A DNA stretch of 64,000 nt from Suillus spraguei (Eukaryota; Basidiomycota; Agaricomycetes; Boletales; Suillaceae), in contig JABCPU010000158.1 of the NCBI GenBank assembly GCA_016800925.1, positions 81,182 through 145,181 on the forward strand, in the 5' to 3' direction. A model generated the notes under the pieces. That model had not been told where the DNA came from, did not search any database, and saw only the letters and a list, made by a program, of their open reading frames with translations. Both the position numbers and the translations under genes were made by a program. Numbering within the stretch: position 1 is the stretch's first letter; every line of letters starts with the position of its first letter. This document shows, piece by piece, positions 13,016 to 24,479 of the stretch.

Positions 13016-13785
13016 TGTTAAGACTGTACTCAAGGGTAGAGAGATCCGAAGGGCTTTGGCCTCAGTTCGTGCACTGTGCCCCTTTCTCAAGTAATGCCCC
13101 TTATTTCAGGGAGGAGTTATTCGTCCGAAGACCCGGAAGGAGTTGCGTGACGGATCCGGGTGTCCGAAGGTGTCGGATATGATACGTCTGAAGGTTTATT
13201 CGGAACGTAAGGAGAGGACAGAGATTAAGGCTAGTTTTGGAACGAGTTCCTAACTAGAAACTAACGGAGGTAGACTATCCGAAGATAGAGTCAGAGATAT
13301 AGACTATAGGAATCAATCCTAAGTCTCGGAAGGTGACTTAAAGCGGAAAGTGGCTTAAGTCCAGAGGAGACAGAATGAGTAGAATCTAAGATGATATTCG
13401 AACTAAGGTTCTACGGAGATCTACAAGTGGTTTATATACTGTAAGTATCTAAGACGGATAATCAGCAAGTCCGGGACCGAGGGCTATGTACGAAGTGTAA
13501 CGGAAGTCTATTAGTTAATGCACAGCGGATCAGTAAGCATGAATCGGAAATGAACACAGGAAACGGATCAGTAACACAGGATGGAAATATAAACAGCCGG
13601 AATACCGGAAACAGGAGGAATGACGAAAGGAGATAGGCGCAGATATACACAAGGGAGTTGAGGTGCGAGAAGTGAGCACATTCGGATGGGTGGTCCGGGC
13701 AGGATCTGTGGACCGGACGGATATGGAATTGATCGGATCTGATCAGATATGGTCGGATCTGAGATTAGAAGTATGGTATATGACA
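13016..13785 (-). mobile_element. solo LTR, family B, copy 3
   Basis: It reads TGTTAAGACTG...GGTATATGACA on the plus strand (reverse orientation). A perfect 5-bp duplication GTCAC occupies 13011-13015 and 13786-13790. It lies in the minus-strand CWD-exon gene, close to a possible intron. Confidence 0.93.
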
Positions 13786-14295
13786 GTCACAATGACCAAC
13801 CAACCTGACTTGACTGAGCCAGTGGTGGACATGGGAGTGGGATGACCTTCTAATGACAAGTCTCCCCAGCACATGTCAAAACCACCTGCACATGAGTCTA
13901 AGCAACTGGCATAAATGACTAATACTCACCTTGGTATCCTGCGGCCAATGTTGCCGGTTGGTCATCCCAACACATGTCATACTGACCAGCAGCTGACAGT
14001 GTAGAGATATGACCTAAATTGGCCCTTGTTGTATGAGTTTCCTCATCCCAGCAAAGATCATAAGTAGTGGCAGCCGGTGTAACGAACATATTGGCGCTGG
14101 GCTTAAAACCCCATATTTTGACACTCGTCTCACATCTACAGGAGTTACCACTTGTCCATGGCCATCTTACCCCTTTAGCAGTACCGGCGGCATCCCACGC
14201 TTACCGCACACTGTACTGACTGCTGCACCACATTCCACGAACCGATGTCCTTCCATGTCCTTGCTGCGTCCGCATAGCTCCATTTGGTGCGTAGT

Positions 14296-15939
14296 TGTCA
14301 TATACCATACATTCGGGTCTAGATCAAATCCAATCCATGGACATCCAGACACCCAACCTACACATATCTGATCGACCCATCCAATCCAGTTCACATATCC
14401 GATCCACCCATCCACTCCAATCCATATCCATCCATGTCCATATCCGATCCATGTCCATATCCGATCTGTGTCCATATCCGATCCGAGTTCATATCCGAAC
14501 TATTCCCGCGCACCTGCGCATTACCCCTTTTAGAATATACCTGTGTCTCCGGCTCTGGGTATCTCTGTGCTTCCGGTTCTCGGTGATCTCTGCCTCCGTC
14601 TTGATAAGTATTTCGTACGAGCTTCATCTCCGAGTTCATAGCCTTATGTCCCGCTGTACTTACTAATGTGTTTCCGTATGCTTCAGACATAGCCTCGGAC
14701 TATCCATACTTACCCTCCGGCATGCTCCTACAGTATATAAACTTGTAGTACAACTCCTGCAGACCTTAGTCTGATTCATTGTTCCTACTTCTGTATATTC
14801 CTTTGATTACTCTGTATCCTGTTATCATGTCTATATAACTCCGTCTCCGTTCTTGCACTTGGGCTCCGGCCCTTGTAAGCTTCCAACTCAGGCCTATGGG
14901 ATTACTCCCTAGGCCGGAGCTTTGATCCTATGTCCTATAATCTGTTCGGACTTCATCCATCTCTGTCTATCATCTGTTTCACCTCCAACTCTACCTTTGG
15001 TAGTCTTATACTGTCTGTTTCTATTCCGGACCTTGTCCGGAGTAGTCTATACTATCTCTACACCATATCCGGACCTACTCCTCTCTAGTAGCCAACACTT
15101 CCTCTAAGATCCACAGAGCTACGCTCATCCGATCATCCGCTCCTCCGCTCCTCCGCTCCTCCGCTCCTCCGCTCCTCCGCTCCTCCGCTCCTCCGCTCCT
15201 CCGCTCCTCCGCTCCTCCGCTCCTCCGCTCCTCCGCTCCTCCGCTCCTCCGCTCCTCCGCTCCTCCGCTCCTCCGCTCCTCCGCTCCTCCGCTCCTCCGC
15301 TCCTCCGCTCCTCCGCTCCTCCGCTCCTCCGCTCCTCCGCTCCTCCGCTCCTCCGCTCCTCCGCTCCTCCGCTCCTCCGCTCCTCCGCTCCTCCGCTCCT
15401 CCGCTCCTCCGCTCCTCCGCTCCTCCGCTCCTCCGCTCCTCCGCTCCTCCGCTCCTCCGCTCCTCCGCTCCTCCGCTCCTCCGCTCCTCCGAGCTCCGGA
15501 CCTTCGGACCCCTAGTCCTTCGGATCCATCCTATCCTATCCTCTGACATCTATGGATCATCTTTCCCTCCGGAGCTCTGCTCCTATCCTGCCCTGGACTT
15601 TGTCCAGCGGTCCATCCTTCATCCATTCTACTTGGAACTTGTTCCAGTAGTGTTACCATTACTCCCTACCTTCCGGAAATAGTTCCGGCGCATTCCGGCG
15701 CTCATCCGGAAGTCCATCGGAGCTCTGTCGAGCTATCCTGCCTTAGAGTTCGTCCGGACCCTCCATCCGGACTCCACCAGAACTCTCCCTTGGACTTCAT
15801 CCGAAATTAAGGGCACATACTCGGGTAAGGGGCACAGCGTACGAGCTGAGGCCAAGCCCCTTTGACTTACAACCCTCCAGTACAACCCCATGTAAGACCA
15901 GGACTTCTTGCTAATCTCTGGTTTTGCATGGTCGTAACA
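14296..15939 (+). mobile_element. solo LTR, family C (with octamer array)
   Basis: It begins TGTCATATACCATAC, like family B, and ends GGTCGTAACA. A perfect 5-bp duplication GTAGT sits at 14291-14295 and 15940-15944. The pre-insertion site is visible in the paralogous LTR-D copy 3 near 26400, where the same flanks run on uninterrupted. Length is 1644 bp, of which 352 bp are the octamer repeat at 15140-15491. A TATATAAACTTG box lies near 14733. Confidence 0.88.
15140..15491. repeat. (CTCCTCCG)44 microsatellite
   Basis: Exactly 44 uninterrupted copies of the octamer CTCCTCCG fill this interval. Because 8 is not a multiple of 3, every frame repeats an 8-residue unit. The minus strand reads RRSGGAEE in an open frame of 138 codons, which is an artefact and not a protein. 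The array lies inside LTR C. Confidence 0.98.
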
Positions 15940-17360
15940 GTAGTTTGTTTTCTGTTCGTTATCACTGATTCCATGGCAAGCATTATTACATGTTGCCTCA
16001 TGCCATAGGGCCTCGCGCTATGTTTATTTATGGCGGTTACTACACTCCAGCGCTACTGATCTCACCTAGAGTATTCCGAGTACATACAAATTAAGATATA
16101 AGCACCACGTACCCCGCACAATACAGTACCTGATTTTACCCCATTGCACGTACTATAGGTCAGAATTATTGTCTAGCTCTGGATCAACCCAGTAGTGGAC
16201 ATAGTCTTCAAAGTTTCCTTATCGCTCGTTAATACATCACCCTCATTCTCTGTTACCGCTGGCACACCGCTGGACTCTTGATTGTTACCTTGACTGAACT
16301 TCTCACGCTCCACTACTTTACCACTGAAAGTACTGCGGACTTCTTTACTGTTTCATTGCACCGCTCGCAACCTTACCAATACCACAGAAACCACTGCTCG
16401 ACATCGCTCGCTCGACGCAACTGTTACTGACTTTATCTCAACGATGGTAGCACCGCTATGCACGACGCTAGTTCCGGCGGTATCATCGCTGACCACGACG
16501 CTTGTTTTGCACATATGTTAGGCTCGAACTTGACCATACTAATAGGCATCCCCTTTAGGGTTGAACACTCTTGTTCTTACAAGTGAAGCAGACTAGATGG
16601 AGCACAAGACTAACATACTAGTTTAGGCAGTGGTTTATCTACAGCCCAAGCTAGGTTGTATCTTTACACCAGTAGTGTGGCTGCATCTACAGTGATTGCA
16701 GACACTGAGGCCACCTTTGACAAACTGGGCACATCATTGCAACAAAGGTCATATTGCCTTGGGGCAGGAGCAGTCATAAAAGCTAATATACCAGTGAGAA
16801 ATGAATGAAGCCATGCAACTGGGACACGACTTACCTTCACCACCATAGTGTTGTTTGGCTGATGATGCTTTGACCAGTGCATTGACTGTTGGCACTGGAT
16901 TGGGTTCGACATCCCAGCACATTTCAAATGCTAGGATAATCATGTATCAGTAGAGGTCTATGACATAGACAATACATGGTGGCTGAGACTTACTTTGGCT
17001 ACTGTAGTGGGGTTCTGCCGATGTCATGCTGGTTGGTGTTTCCACCAATGGCATTGCCTCAGATTCAGTGCTCCAGCACATGTCAAACACTAGCATAGTC
17101 AAATATCAGTAAATGTAAAGGTTAATAGCCCAAGAAACTTACCTTCTTTGCTGAAATGTTTCTTGGCCATTGTCTTGGCATGTTTTTTCCTGGCTGCCAT
17201 GTTTGAGCTTGAGCATGTATCAGTTTTCTTGTTCCATGTGTGAGTTGGTAGGGGGCATTTGGGGTGAGTTGTGTAGTTGAAACTAACAGGAATGTTGTCC
17301 TTTTGAACTCACCAAACCCTTTTGTCTTTGTGAAGAAGGGGTGTTATTCCATTCAGGAAT

Positions 17361-17836
17361 TTTTACGAACTGGGGTGGCATCACCAGCGACAGTGAAAAG
17401 ACACAGACGGTCTGCTGGGAAGTTCTACAATGTCCAAAAGAGGACAAGGTGAAAGTACAAGGAACGCGTTCCAAGTACGATCAAGGGTTCGACCTCAAAG
17501 ACAAGTCTAAGAGGTTCTACGAGAATAGAGACTAAGACTAAGGAGTGCTTAGACTTAGAGACGATTCAAGACGACTTAGGTTGGAGACCTAAGCGAAGGA
17601 TGTTCCAGGTAAAACCCAGTAAGATTAAAGTAAAGATACAAGTGTAATACAACGTGCTTAAATAGGTCAATATGTGCACATGGACCAAGAGAGACGTGAG
17701 AACGTAAATGTGTATCCAAAGAAGGAAGGCAACTATAGTACAGATGCGTTGAGCATATGAGTCAGAGTCACGTTATGTAATATGCAAGTAAAAGGGGACA
17801 AAGAGAAAATGAATAGGGGCACGTACGACTGTAACA
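17361..17836 (-). repeat. 3' LTR of the Gypsy element
   Basis: 476 bp, aligned without gaps to the 5' LTR. Its plus-strand first bases are TTTTACGAAC instead of TGTTACGAAC, so the conserved TG end is mutated on this side. Confidence 0.95.
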
Positions 17837-17868
17837 TTATCCCCGTTTTATATGTAAAGTCACCAACT

Positions 17869-19344
17869 TTACTCGCTCTGGTTAGCATAGTAAATAGGAT
17901 CATTGCTATACTCGTAGTCCTCATCAGCGAAGGACCCACTTCTCATATATGCGGCCTCTTCAGCACTGGCACATCGTTTAGAGTCCCTTCTCTTCTTTGC
18001 TTGACTTTGTTCATCATCAAGCTGTTGTTCCCAGGAATGAAGTGCATCATAGAATCCATCATCCTTCCAGGTTAACGTAAAGGGAGGAGTTCCGACTCGT
18101 CTAGGACAATAAATGAATAGATGGGTAGGTGACCAGTACCTGCAAATCCTGCACTGGTATTCCGCACAGTTCTTCTGGCGATGCCCAAGCAGTCCACAGA
18201 TGCAGCATTTCATGTTTTCATCTGGATTTGAGACCGACATACATAATGGCAATGGTGAAATGATGGGTTTGGGACTAGTGGATCTTGCACACTTCTTCCC
18301 TTTATTCCGTCTCATACGTTTTAAGGCAAGGGTGTTGTTGCGTCTGAGCTGTGCCTGTTGGGCAGAAGTGAGAGTGTATGCTGACATTGGGAGATCAGGA
18401 GTAGTTGCTCGTTTGGCAGCCGTGAGAAGTTCGTCAGAAGAAGAGGGAGAGGTTATGCCGAAGTCTTTTACTAAGACTGGTGAGACAGGATCCATTGGAC
18501 CAAATGATGACGGAATATACATGGGAGGATGAATATGGAGGTCACGAAGCCGAGGACCGAGCACCACCAACTCAGCTGTAGGGACTCCTAATAATTTTGT
18601 AGCCTCGCACTGTTCTATTGTGCAAGGTTCATATAACCATGTGGGGTGATCATGGGTAGTTGTGACAGAGGGTGATGAAATTGATTGCTACTCGATAGGA
18701 GATGGGGTTTGGGGGGAGGCGAGGTCGGCTTGTGTTTGTTGCAGATCAGTAATGGCTTCTTCAACTAAGTTCCTAGCCGCTCTGGTTTCGGCGACTGATT
18801 GTTGGATGGTTTCAACAACCGCGTTGGTAAGCTGTCCGATCTCTTGGACAGCAGTACATAAGCCAGTAAAGGCATCAAGACTAGAATACATGCGCGAAGA
18901 AGAGGGTGGAGGAACAGGAAGTGGGTCCGTATCTCTTTGCGGAGAGGGAGGTCGAGCAACACCTGCTCGACATTCGGCCACGATGTGAATAGCTTCTTCA
19001 ACATTGCTTTTAAAAGAACCAGGAAGCAACAACATAGCGTAAGAGCGAATGCGTTTTTGTAGATGTAGGATATGCTGGCGGTACGTGATTTCTGTGATTT
19101 CATTGATAGAGGCCTCAATGAGGGCGGCGGTGCGGATGATGTTGACGAGGAGTAAAGCAGGAAAGGCACCTCTTGCAGTGAGGATTCTCTCGATTTCAAG
19201 AGCATGTCCTTTGCATAAAAGGGCGGCTTCAATGTAGGAGGTGTTATCGATTTCAGTGGCAAGGGTTCCGCAATTTTCTGCATTGGAGTTGGAGTCATTG
19301 TTGGCAATAGTGACGGGGGTGATGTATGCAGTGGGGAAAGACAT
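17869..19344 (-). pseudogene. third ORF of the Gypsy element, double zinc-knuckle protein
   Basis: Downstream of pol on the same strand, one frame runs from 19344 (MSFPTAYITPVTIANND) to 17869, broken only by a single TAG at 18688-18690 (about 491 codons in all). The N-terminal half is helical and hydrophilic, with long Ala/Glu/Thr stretches consistent with coiled coil. The C-terminal half has CCICGLLGHRQKNC and then CRICRYWSPTHLFIYC, a pair of Cys/His knuckles. It occupies the position of env in retroviruses but has no signal peptide or transmembrane segment. A nucleic-acid-binding accessory role is inferred. Confidence 0.75.
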
Positions 19345-19400
19345 TTCGAACAGTGTTAGTTGATCAAGTGCTTTGTGTGATTTGATTGACTGAAGAATGA

Positions 19401-22400
19401 TCAGAGGGAGTGTTGCTTCTTATAAGCATTCAGAATTTGAGCGCAGTTCTTCAAGTTCTTTTCTGGGAGCCATTCGTTATCTCCCGATGAGTATCCTTTC
19501 CAGGAAACAAGATAGCGTCGGCGAATGCTGGTTCCTTTGTGAGACAGAATCGCTTCTACTTCGTATTCTTCTTCTTCTTCGATGATGTCAGGTGGTGGTT
19601 CGGGGAAGTTCGGACCGTGTACGTCTGTTTCGCTATAGGACGATAAGACAGAAGCGTGGAATGTGGGATGAATTTTCCACTGCGGAGGGAGTTTGAGTGT
19701 GAACGTGATGAGCGATAAGACATTGATGATCAGGAAAGGTCCGTATCGCTTTGACGCAAGTTTCCTTGATGGGAGTTTGAGTCTAAGATTAGCAGCAGAT
19801 AGCCAAACCTTATCTCCGATCTTCCATGGAATGTACTTTTCTCCTCGGGATTGTTTGGCCATTGTCTGCATCACAATGTTATGGCAGGCGATCGCTTCTT
19901 CTCTTATCTTCTGCAGGGATCATACTCGATCTTCTGCTGCAGGGATGGATGAATCGGGAATCAGGTGAGGAATGGCATGTGGTTCATATCCCATCATGAG
20001 ATAGAAAGGTGATGCATTCCTTGCATCATGTTTTCGGTGATTGTGGACGAATTCGGCGATTGGTAGGTGTTCTATCCAATCTTCAGGATTATTGCAGCAA
20101 TAGATGCGTAGATATGATATGTTTCAAGTTCTTGATTAAGCCTCTCAGTCTGACCATCAGTCTGAGGGTGATAAGCCATAGATGGGGCGATGACATAGTC
20201 AAGAAGTCGGGCAAGCTCCTTGGAGAAGCGTGATAGGAATTGCGGACCTCGATCCAAGATAACTTTGTCATGGAGTCCAAATCGGCGGTAAACGTGTTTC
20301 AAGAATAGTTTAGCAATGCCTTCGGAAGTGACAGTTTTCAGACAAGGGATAATAATTACCCCCTTTGTAAGGCCATGGTCTACCACGACCATGATACTGT
20401 CAAAGCCGCCAGAGACAGGGAGGTCAGTGACCAGATCAACAGAGACCTGAGAAAAAGGGCGAGTCGCAAATGAACGGATAGGTGTAAGCGGAGGGCGAAC
20501 AGGATGTGTATCCACTTTCATTTGCTGACAAAGGGCGCAACCCTCCACGTATTTCCAAATATAAGAGCCCATAGCGGGCCACCAGGCTTCTCATTTGACA
20601 AGTTCTTCAGTTTTGAATCTACTGGGATGTCCTGCGGTAGAATGATCATGATACCTTTTCAGGATATCGGGACGATGCGCCGGTGAAATGTAGGCGTGAT
20701 TCTTAAAATAGAGGATATTCTCCTCAATCTTCCAGTCAGAGAGTGCCAACTTCATAGGTGGAAGGCACACGCCATCAAGGGCATCGGACACTGTCCAGAA
20801 GACAGGGTCATCGAGGGGGTCAGAGGATGACAACACATCCTTTAGGTCGGTGTCGATAAGATGAACAAATAGAGTGTCAGGGAGGAGAGTCTGGTCCTCG
20901 TTATCATCTTTGCTGGAGTCGTAGTCAGGTCGGCGAGATAGTGCATCAGGTACTGCCAATTTAGTACCTGCAACGTGATGCAGTTCAATGTCATAAATGG
21001 ACAAAATCAGTTGCCAATGTGCTTGGCGACAGGTAAGCTTCTGTGCACTTCTAAAGTACAGAAGGTTTTTGTGGTCGGTGAATACCAGGACAGGGTGTGG
21101 GTTTCCTTCAAGATAATGGTGCCATTCATTCAATGCTCTGATTACGGCAAGGAGTTCCCGGTCGAAGATTTGGTAATTGCGTTCTGCGGGGTTCAGAGAC
21201 TGCGAGAGGTATGCGCATGGGTGATAAACACCATTCTTATCAGTTTGCAAGAGAACTCCGCCGGTTGCTACAAGCAAAGCGTCAGTAGCAATGGCAAATT
21301 GCCGGGAAGGATCAGGGTTACGGAGTACCGGTTGGGATGTGAAGTGTCGTTTCAATTCTTTGAAGGTGTCCATACATTCGGTCGACCAATCAAAGGCCTT
21401 ATCTTTCTTCATTAATTCAATGAGGGGTCGGGCGATGTCAGAATAGTGGGAAATGAACATGCGATAGAAGTTGCAAAAGCCGAGGAATGACTGAACATCT
21501 TTTACGGATTTCGGAGTTGGCCATTCGGCGATTCCTTTGGTCTTGGCAGTGTCCATAGCAACTTGTCCGGGCCAAATTATCATTCCGAGGTAGGTATTCC
21601 ACTTCTTCTGCATCGAAGGTGCATTTCTCTGGTTTCAGGAACAAGTGTTCCTTTCGTATTTTCATCAAAACCCGTCTGGTTCGTTCATGGTGTTCTGCCA
21701 TTGTTGTAGAGAAAATCAGGATATCGTCCATGTAGATAACCATCCATCCTTCGTTGATTTCCTGTTGGAAGGTGCGATTCATGTATGCTTGGAAAGTTGC
21801 TGGGGAATTACAGAGGCCAAAGAACATGATGTTCGGTTCAAAGAGGCCGAACTCCGTGGTAAAAGCAGCTTTCCAGCGATTGTCGGGATGGATGCGAATA
21901 TTATTGTAACCGGACCGAATATCCATTTTCGTAAAGAACTGTGCATTGTGAAGGCGTGCGACGAGGGAAATAGGAAGTGGGAGTGGATAAGCGTTCTTGA
22001 CTGTCCAATAATTGATGTAGCGATAATCTTGACAGGGACGCAATTCTCCACTCTTCTTTCCCACAAAGAAGAAGCCACTGGCTTGGGGTGACTTCGATTC
22101 TGAGATGAAACCTTTCGCAACATTTTCATCAATAAACATTTTGACAGCAGCGCGTTCTTTTTCCGATAGCGGGTAAACCTTAGACGTGTGGGGAATAAAA
22201 CCGGGTTTAGTATCAATCCGATGATCAATACCAGGGCGTTCAGGGGGTAGTTTGTTTAGTCCGTCTTTAGCAAAGACGTCCATGAAATTGTGCAAATATT
22301 CCGGGACCAATTCTTCAAAGGATTTCTTCTTCTTCTCCTTCTTATCCATGGCAAATTCCTGAGCTTTATTACTGTATTTCGGGGGAGGAAGGGAGACTGT

Positions 22401-23522
22401 GGAGTAATTAGGGAGTTGTTCGAGTCTGGAAGTTCCATCATGTGTAAGGGGTGTATCCATGGACACTTCTTCGATGATTCTCATGCTGACTCCATCAGTG
22501 TCATACTCCACAAGGAACTCTCCATCTCCAAGCTCGTAAGAGGAAATCTCTCGCACTTCTGGTGCATGCCAGACATCTTGCATAGTGTTGAATTGGTCAT
22601 CATCCTCTGTTGGGATCAATGAGGGCACGGGTTCTTCTTCGTCGGGGATTTCTTCAATTGAAGTTGAAGGAGTATGTTGAAGAGTTTTAGGAGGGACATA
22701 GAACTTGGATAATTTCAGTACGTTGGTATCTCGTCCGTGGATCTCCTCTTCTGCTTTTCTTTTTCCATACTTCTGTTCTTCTATTGGCCATTGCTCAATG
22801 GGTTCTTGTCTGGCCCGATGCTCGGGCTCAGATTCGTTCTTGCGCTTTTCTGCATGGGGAATTGGTGATACTGCTCGTGGCAATTATACATGGGGAGTAG
22901 GGTCCGTAGTACATGGCATTTGTACTTCTGGTTCGGGATCTTTAGAAATAGAGGGAGTAACGAGGGATCTCGGAAGTTGGGAGTGTTGCCATTTCTTAGG
23001 GTGGTGGAAAGCTGGGGGCAATCCATTCTTCTTCCAATAACTATCCATGTTGATTTCAATTTCATCTGATTTCGTTGTTTGAGGGAGGGTTAATGTTTCA
23101 GCAGCCCAATCTATACTTGGGTTCATTGCACGTAACCATGGAATCCCCAGAAGGATTTGATCTCTTCTTCCTAGTTTGGTGATATTAAATTTCCCATACA
23201 TGGTTCATTCGTCAATTTTGACCACTAGGAGACATTAGTGCGTGATTGGTCCTCCTTTGATAAGAGTTCCATCTGCCGTAGTAACTCGAAATGGTGTTTT
23301 GAGTTTTCGTCGTGTGATTTGATGGAGTTTCACAAACTCCTCGGAAATAAATGTTCCAGCTGCTCCTGAATCTATAACGGCGGTGGTGTCGACAGATTTT
23401 AAGCGAGTACGTGAGTGGAGGGTGATAGGGACACAAAGTTCTTTTCTTTCACCTACGGCGCGTACAAGTCTTAGTAATACATTGGGAGAAACATACGTCG
23501 AGTCTTTGTTTCTCCAGCTCAA
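19401..23522 (-). pseudogene. pol: Gypsy pol polyprotein, disrupted
   Basis: Domains in order are: aspartic protease (AVIDSGAAGTF, about 23.39 kb); reverse transcriptase with YMDDILIF (about 21.74 kb); RNase H (DALLVATGG, about 21.27 kb; FTDHKNLLYF); the integrase H2C2 finger (CALCQQMK, about 20.53 kb); an integrase core with ILDRGPQF and [13 protein letters not shown]; and a C-terminal chromodomain (YLVSWKGYSSGDNEWLPE, about 19.47 kb) ending at 19401. Lesions are in-frame stops near 23235, 22883, 20590 and 19930, and two frameshifts. Both frameshifts are short tandem duplications: TACC near 21595 and ATATC near 20115. The chromodomain suggests chromatin-guided integration in active relatives. 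Confidence 0.92.
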
Positions 23523-24352
23523 AAATCCTCAACAATCCGCCTCACAGTTTCTTCGTCTTCTTCTTCTTTGACTTCGGTTTGTCGGAGCAGGGTTTTCTTC
23601 TTTCTGTCAGGACAGTTATGAATGTGATGTCCTGTCTTCTTGCATCCGAAGCATTGTCCCTTCTTCAAGCATTCAGATCTCTCCGTGTCGGAGATTCGAT
23701 CTATGACCATTGCATTGGAATCACGATTAGGTGTGTAATGTGCATTTCCATAGTTCTTCTTCTTCTGTTGTGGAGCATGATGTGTCCTCATGGCTTGAAG
23801 ACAATGATGGGAATTGTCAATGGAAATGCATTGCAGCACAACGTCTCGGAATACTTTTGAGACATCTCCTAGTGCAAAAAGCTTTGTAAGGATGCCCCAA
23901 TTCAGGCCATCTTGGAAGAATTGGATCTTCGTTGCATCGTCGGTGATATGAGCCTTGGCTGCAAGTGCCTCAAAGTTGGCGATGTAAGTGTGGAGATCTC
24001 CGCTTCCTTGTTTGAGGTCCCTGAGTTTCGTGAGTGCGGTTCCTTTAGTATCCACTGGGTCGAAGGCTTCTTTGAAGCTTTTCATAAAATCCACCATTGT
24101 TCCATAACCAACTTTTTGTCTGGAAGTGTCGGTTGACTGAGCATGGTCAAGGAATTGCTCTTTCCAGGACTTGGCATTTTTCTCAGTCATAAAGGATGTT
24201 ATGAAAATGATCTTCTGCTTGTCGGTGGTATAAAGCTTTTCGTTGATGTCGAAGCATAGATTGCATGACTGGATAAATTCGCGAGAGTTGTCGCAATCTC
24301 CGTCAAAACTGGTTGGCTGACCGATTTTGTATTCAAATTCTTTGGTCATCAT
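23519..24352 (-). CDS. gag: Gypsy gag (nucleocapsid-type) protein
   Basis: A 277-residue intact frame starts MMTKEFEYKIGQPTSFDG. It shows a retrotransposon gag-like helical core (FITSFMTEKNAKSWKEQF, then a Leu-rich segment near 110-160) and one zinc knuckle, CFGCKKTGHHIHNC (CX2CX4HX4C), near residue 240. A short acidic tail follows. Gag packages element RNA in cytoplasmic particles. The pol frame begins near its 3' end at 23522, overlapping by only a few bases, so pol is probably expressed by frameshift or re-initiation. Confidence 0.9.
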   Translation of the reverse strand: MMTKEFEYKIGQPTSFDGDCDNSREFIQSCNLCFDINEKLYTTDKQKIIFITSFMTEKNAKSWKEQFLDHAQSTDTSRQKVGYGTMVDFMKSFKEAFDPVDTKGTALTKLRDLKQGSGDLHTYIANFEALAAKAHITDDATKIQFFQDGLNWGILTKLFALGDVSKVFRDVVLQCISIDNSHHCLQAMRTHHAPQQKKKNYGNAHYTPNRDSNAMVIDRISDTERSECLKKGQCFGCKKTGHHIHNCPDRKKKTLLRQTEVKEEEDEETVRRIVEDF

Positions 24353-24479
24353 ATTGGTGATTTGTCTGGTGAGTTATACTTTCTCAGTGCCTACATGTGC
24401 TGTCTTGCTGTCCATTAGGGCTTATCAGGGTTCGGGGTCGAAGACTGGATAGTCGACGATCAGGTGGACTTTAATCTTT

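Larger units (their letters stand above)
14078..16668 (-). mobile_element. solo LTR, family D, copy 2, split by LTR C
   Basis: The plus strand starts TGTAACGAACATATTGG and ends GTATCTTTACA, the reverse of family D. The two halves (14078-14295 and 15945-16668) are separated by the LTR-C insertion. The flanking 4-mers are CCGG (14074-14077) and CCAG (16669-16672), one CpG-to-CpA step apart. Removing it rejoins an exon of the minus-strand CWD gene. Confidence 0.82.
12605..17200 (-). pseudogene. unrecognised multi-exon gene with repeated 'CWD' exons
   Basis: The start is at 17200 (MAARKKHAKTMAKKHFSKE). Introns follow with clean GT-AG ends: 17090-17142, 16931-16993 and 16783-16834. Exons 2 (16994-17089) and 3 (16835-16930) are both 96 nt in the same phase. 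Each opens with an aromatic-x-M-C-W motif: FDMCWSTES, then FEMCWDVEP. Further copies are YDLCCNDVP, YDLCWDEET, YDMCWDDQP and FDMCWGDLS (six in all, down to about 13.8 kb), after removing LTR-D copy 2 and its CCGG duplication. LTR-B copy 3 lies next to or within a later intron. A possible C-terminal part (12898-12605) has a charged helix (KLEAGEELVCRADERLERI) then a hydrophobic membrane-like segment. Peptide-like blocks at 25219-24956, 27660-27612 and 28566-28410 could be upstream exons. No known domain is recognised. LTR insertion into an exon makes it non-functional here unless spliced out. Confidence 0.5.

Noticed and set aside
15140..15491. CRISPR-like array
   Set aside because: There are no spacers; it is a pure tandem octamer in a eukaryotic context.
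15133..15549. 138-codon minus-strand frame with RRSGGAEE repeats
   Set aside because: It is the translation of the (CTCCTCCG)44 microsatellite. All frames of this array are open, so it gives no evidence of a protein.
21645..22091. 148-codon plus-strand frame opposite Gypsy pol
   Set aside because: Antisense shadow of the reverse-transcriptase region.
24356..24479. tRNA primer-binding site next to the 5' LTR
   Set aside because: Read on the minus strand, the sequence after the LTR (AAAAGATTAAAGTCCACC) matches no tRNA 3' end that I can recognise. Self-priming cannot be excluded or shown.
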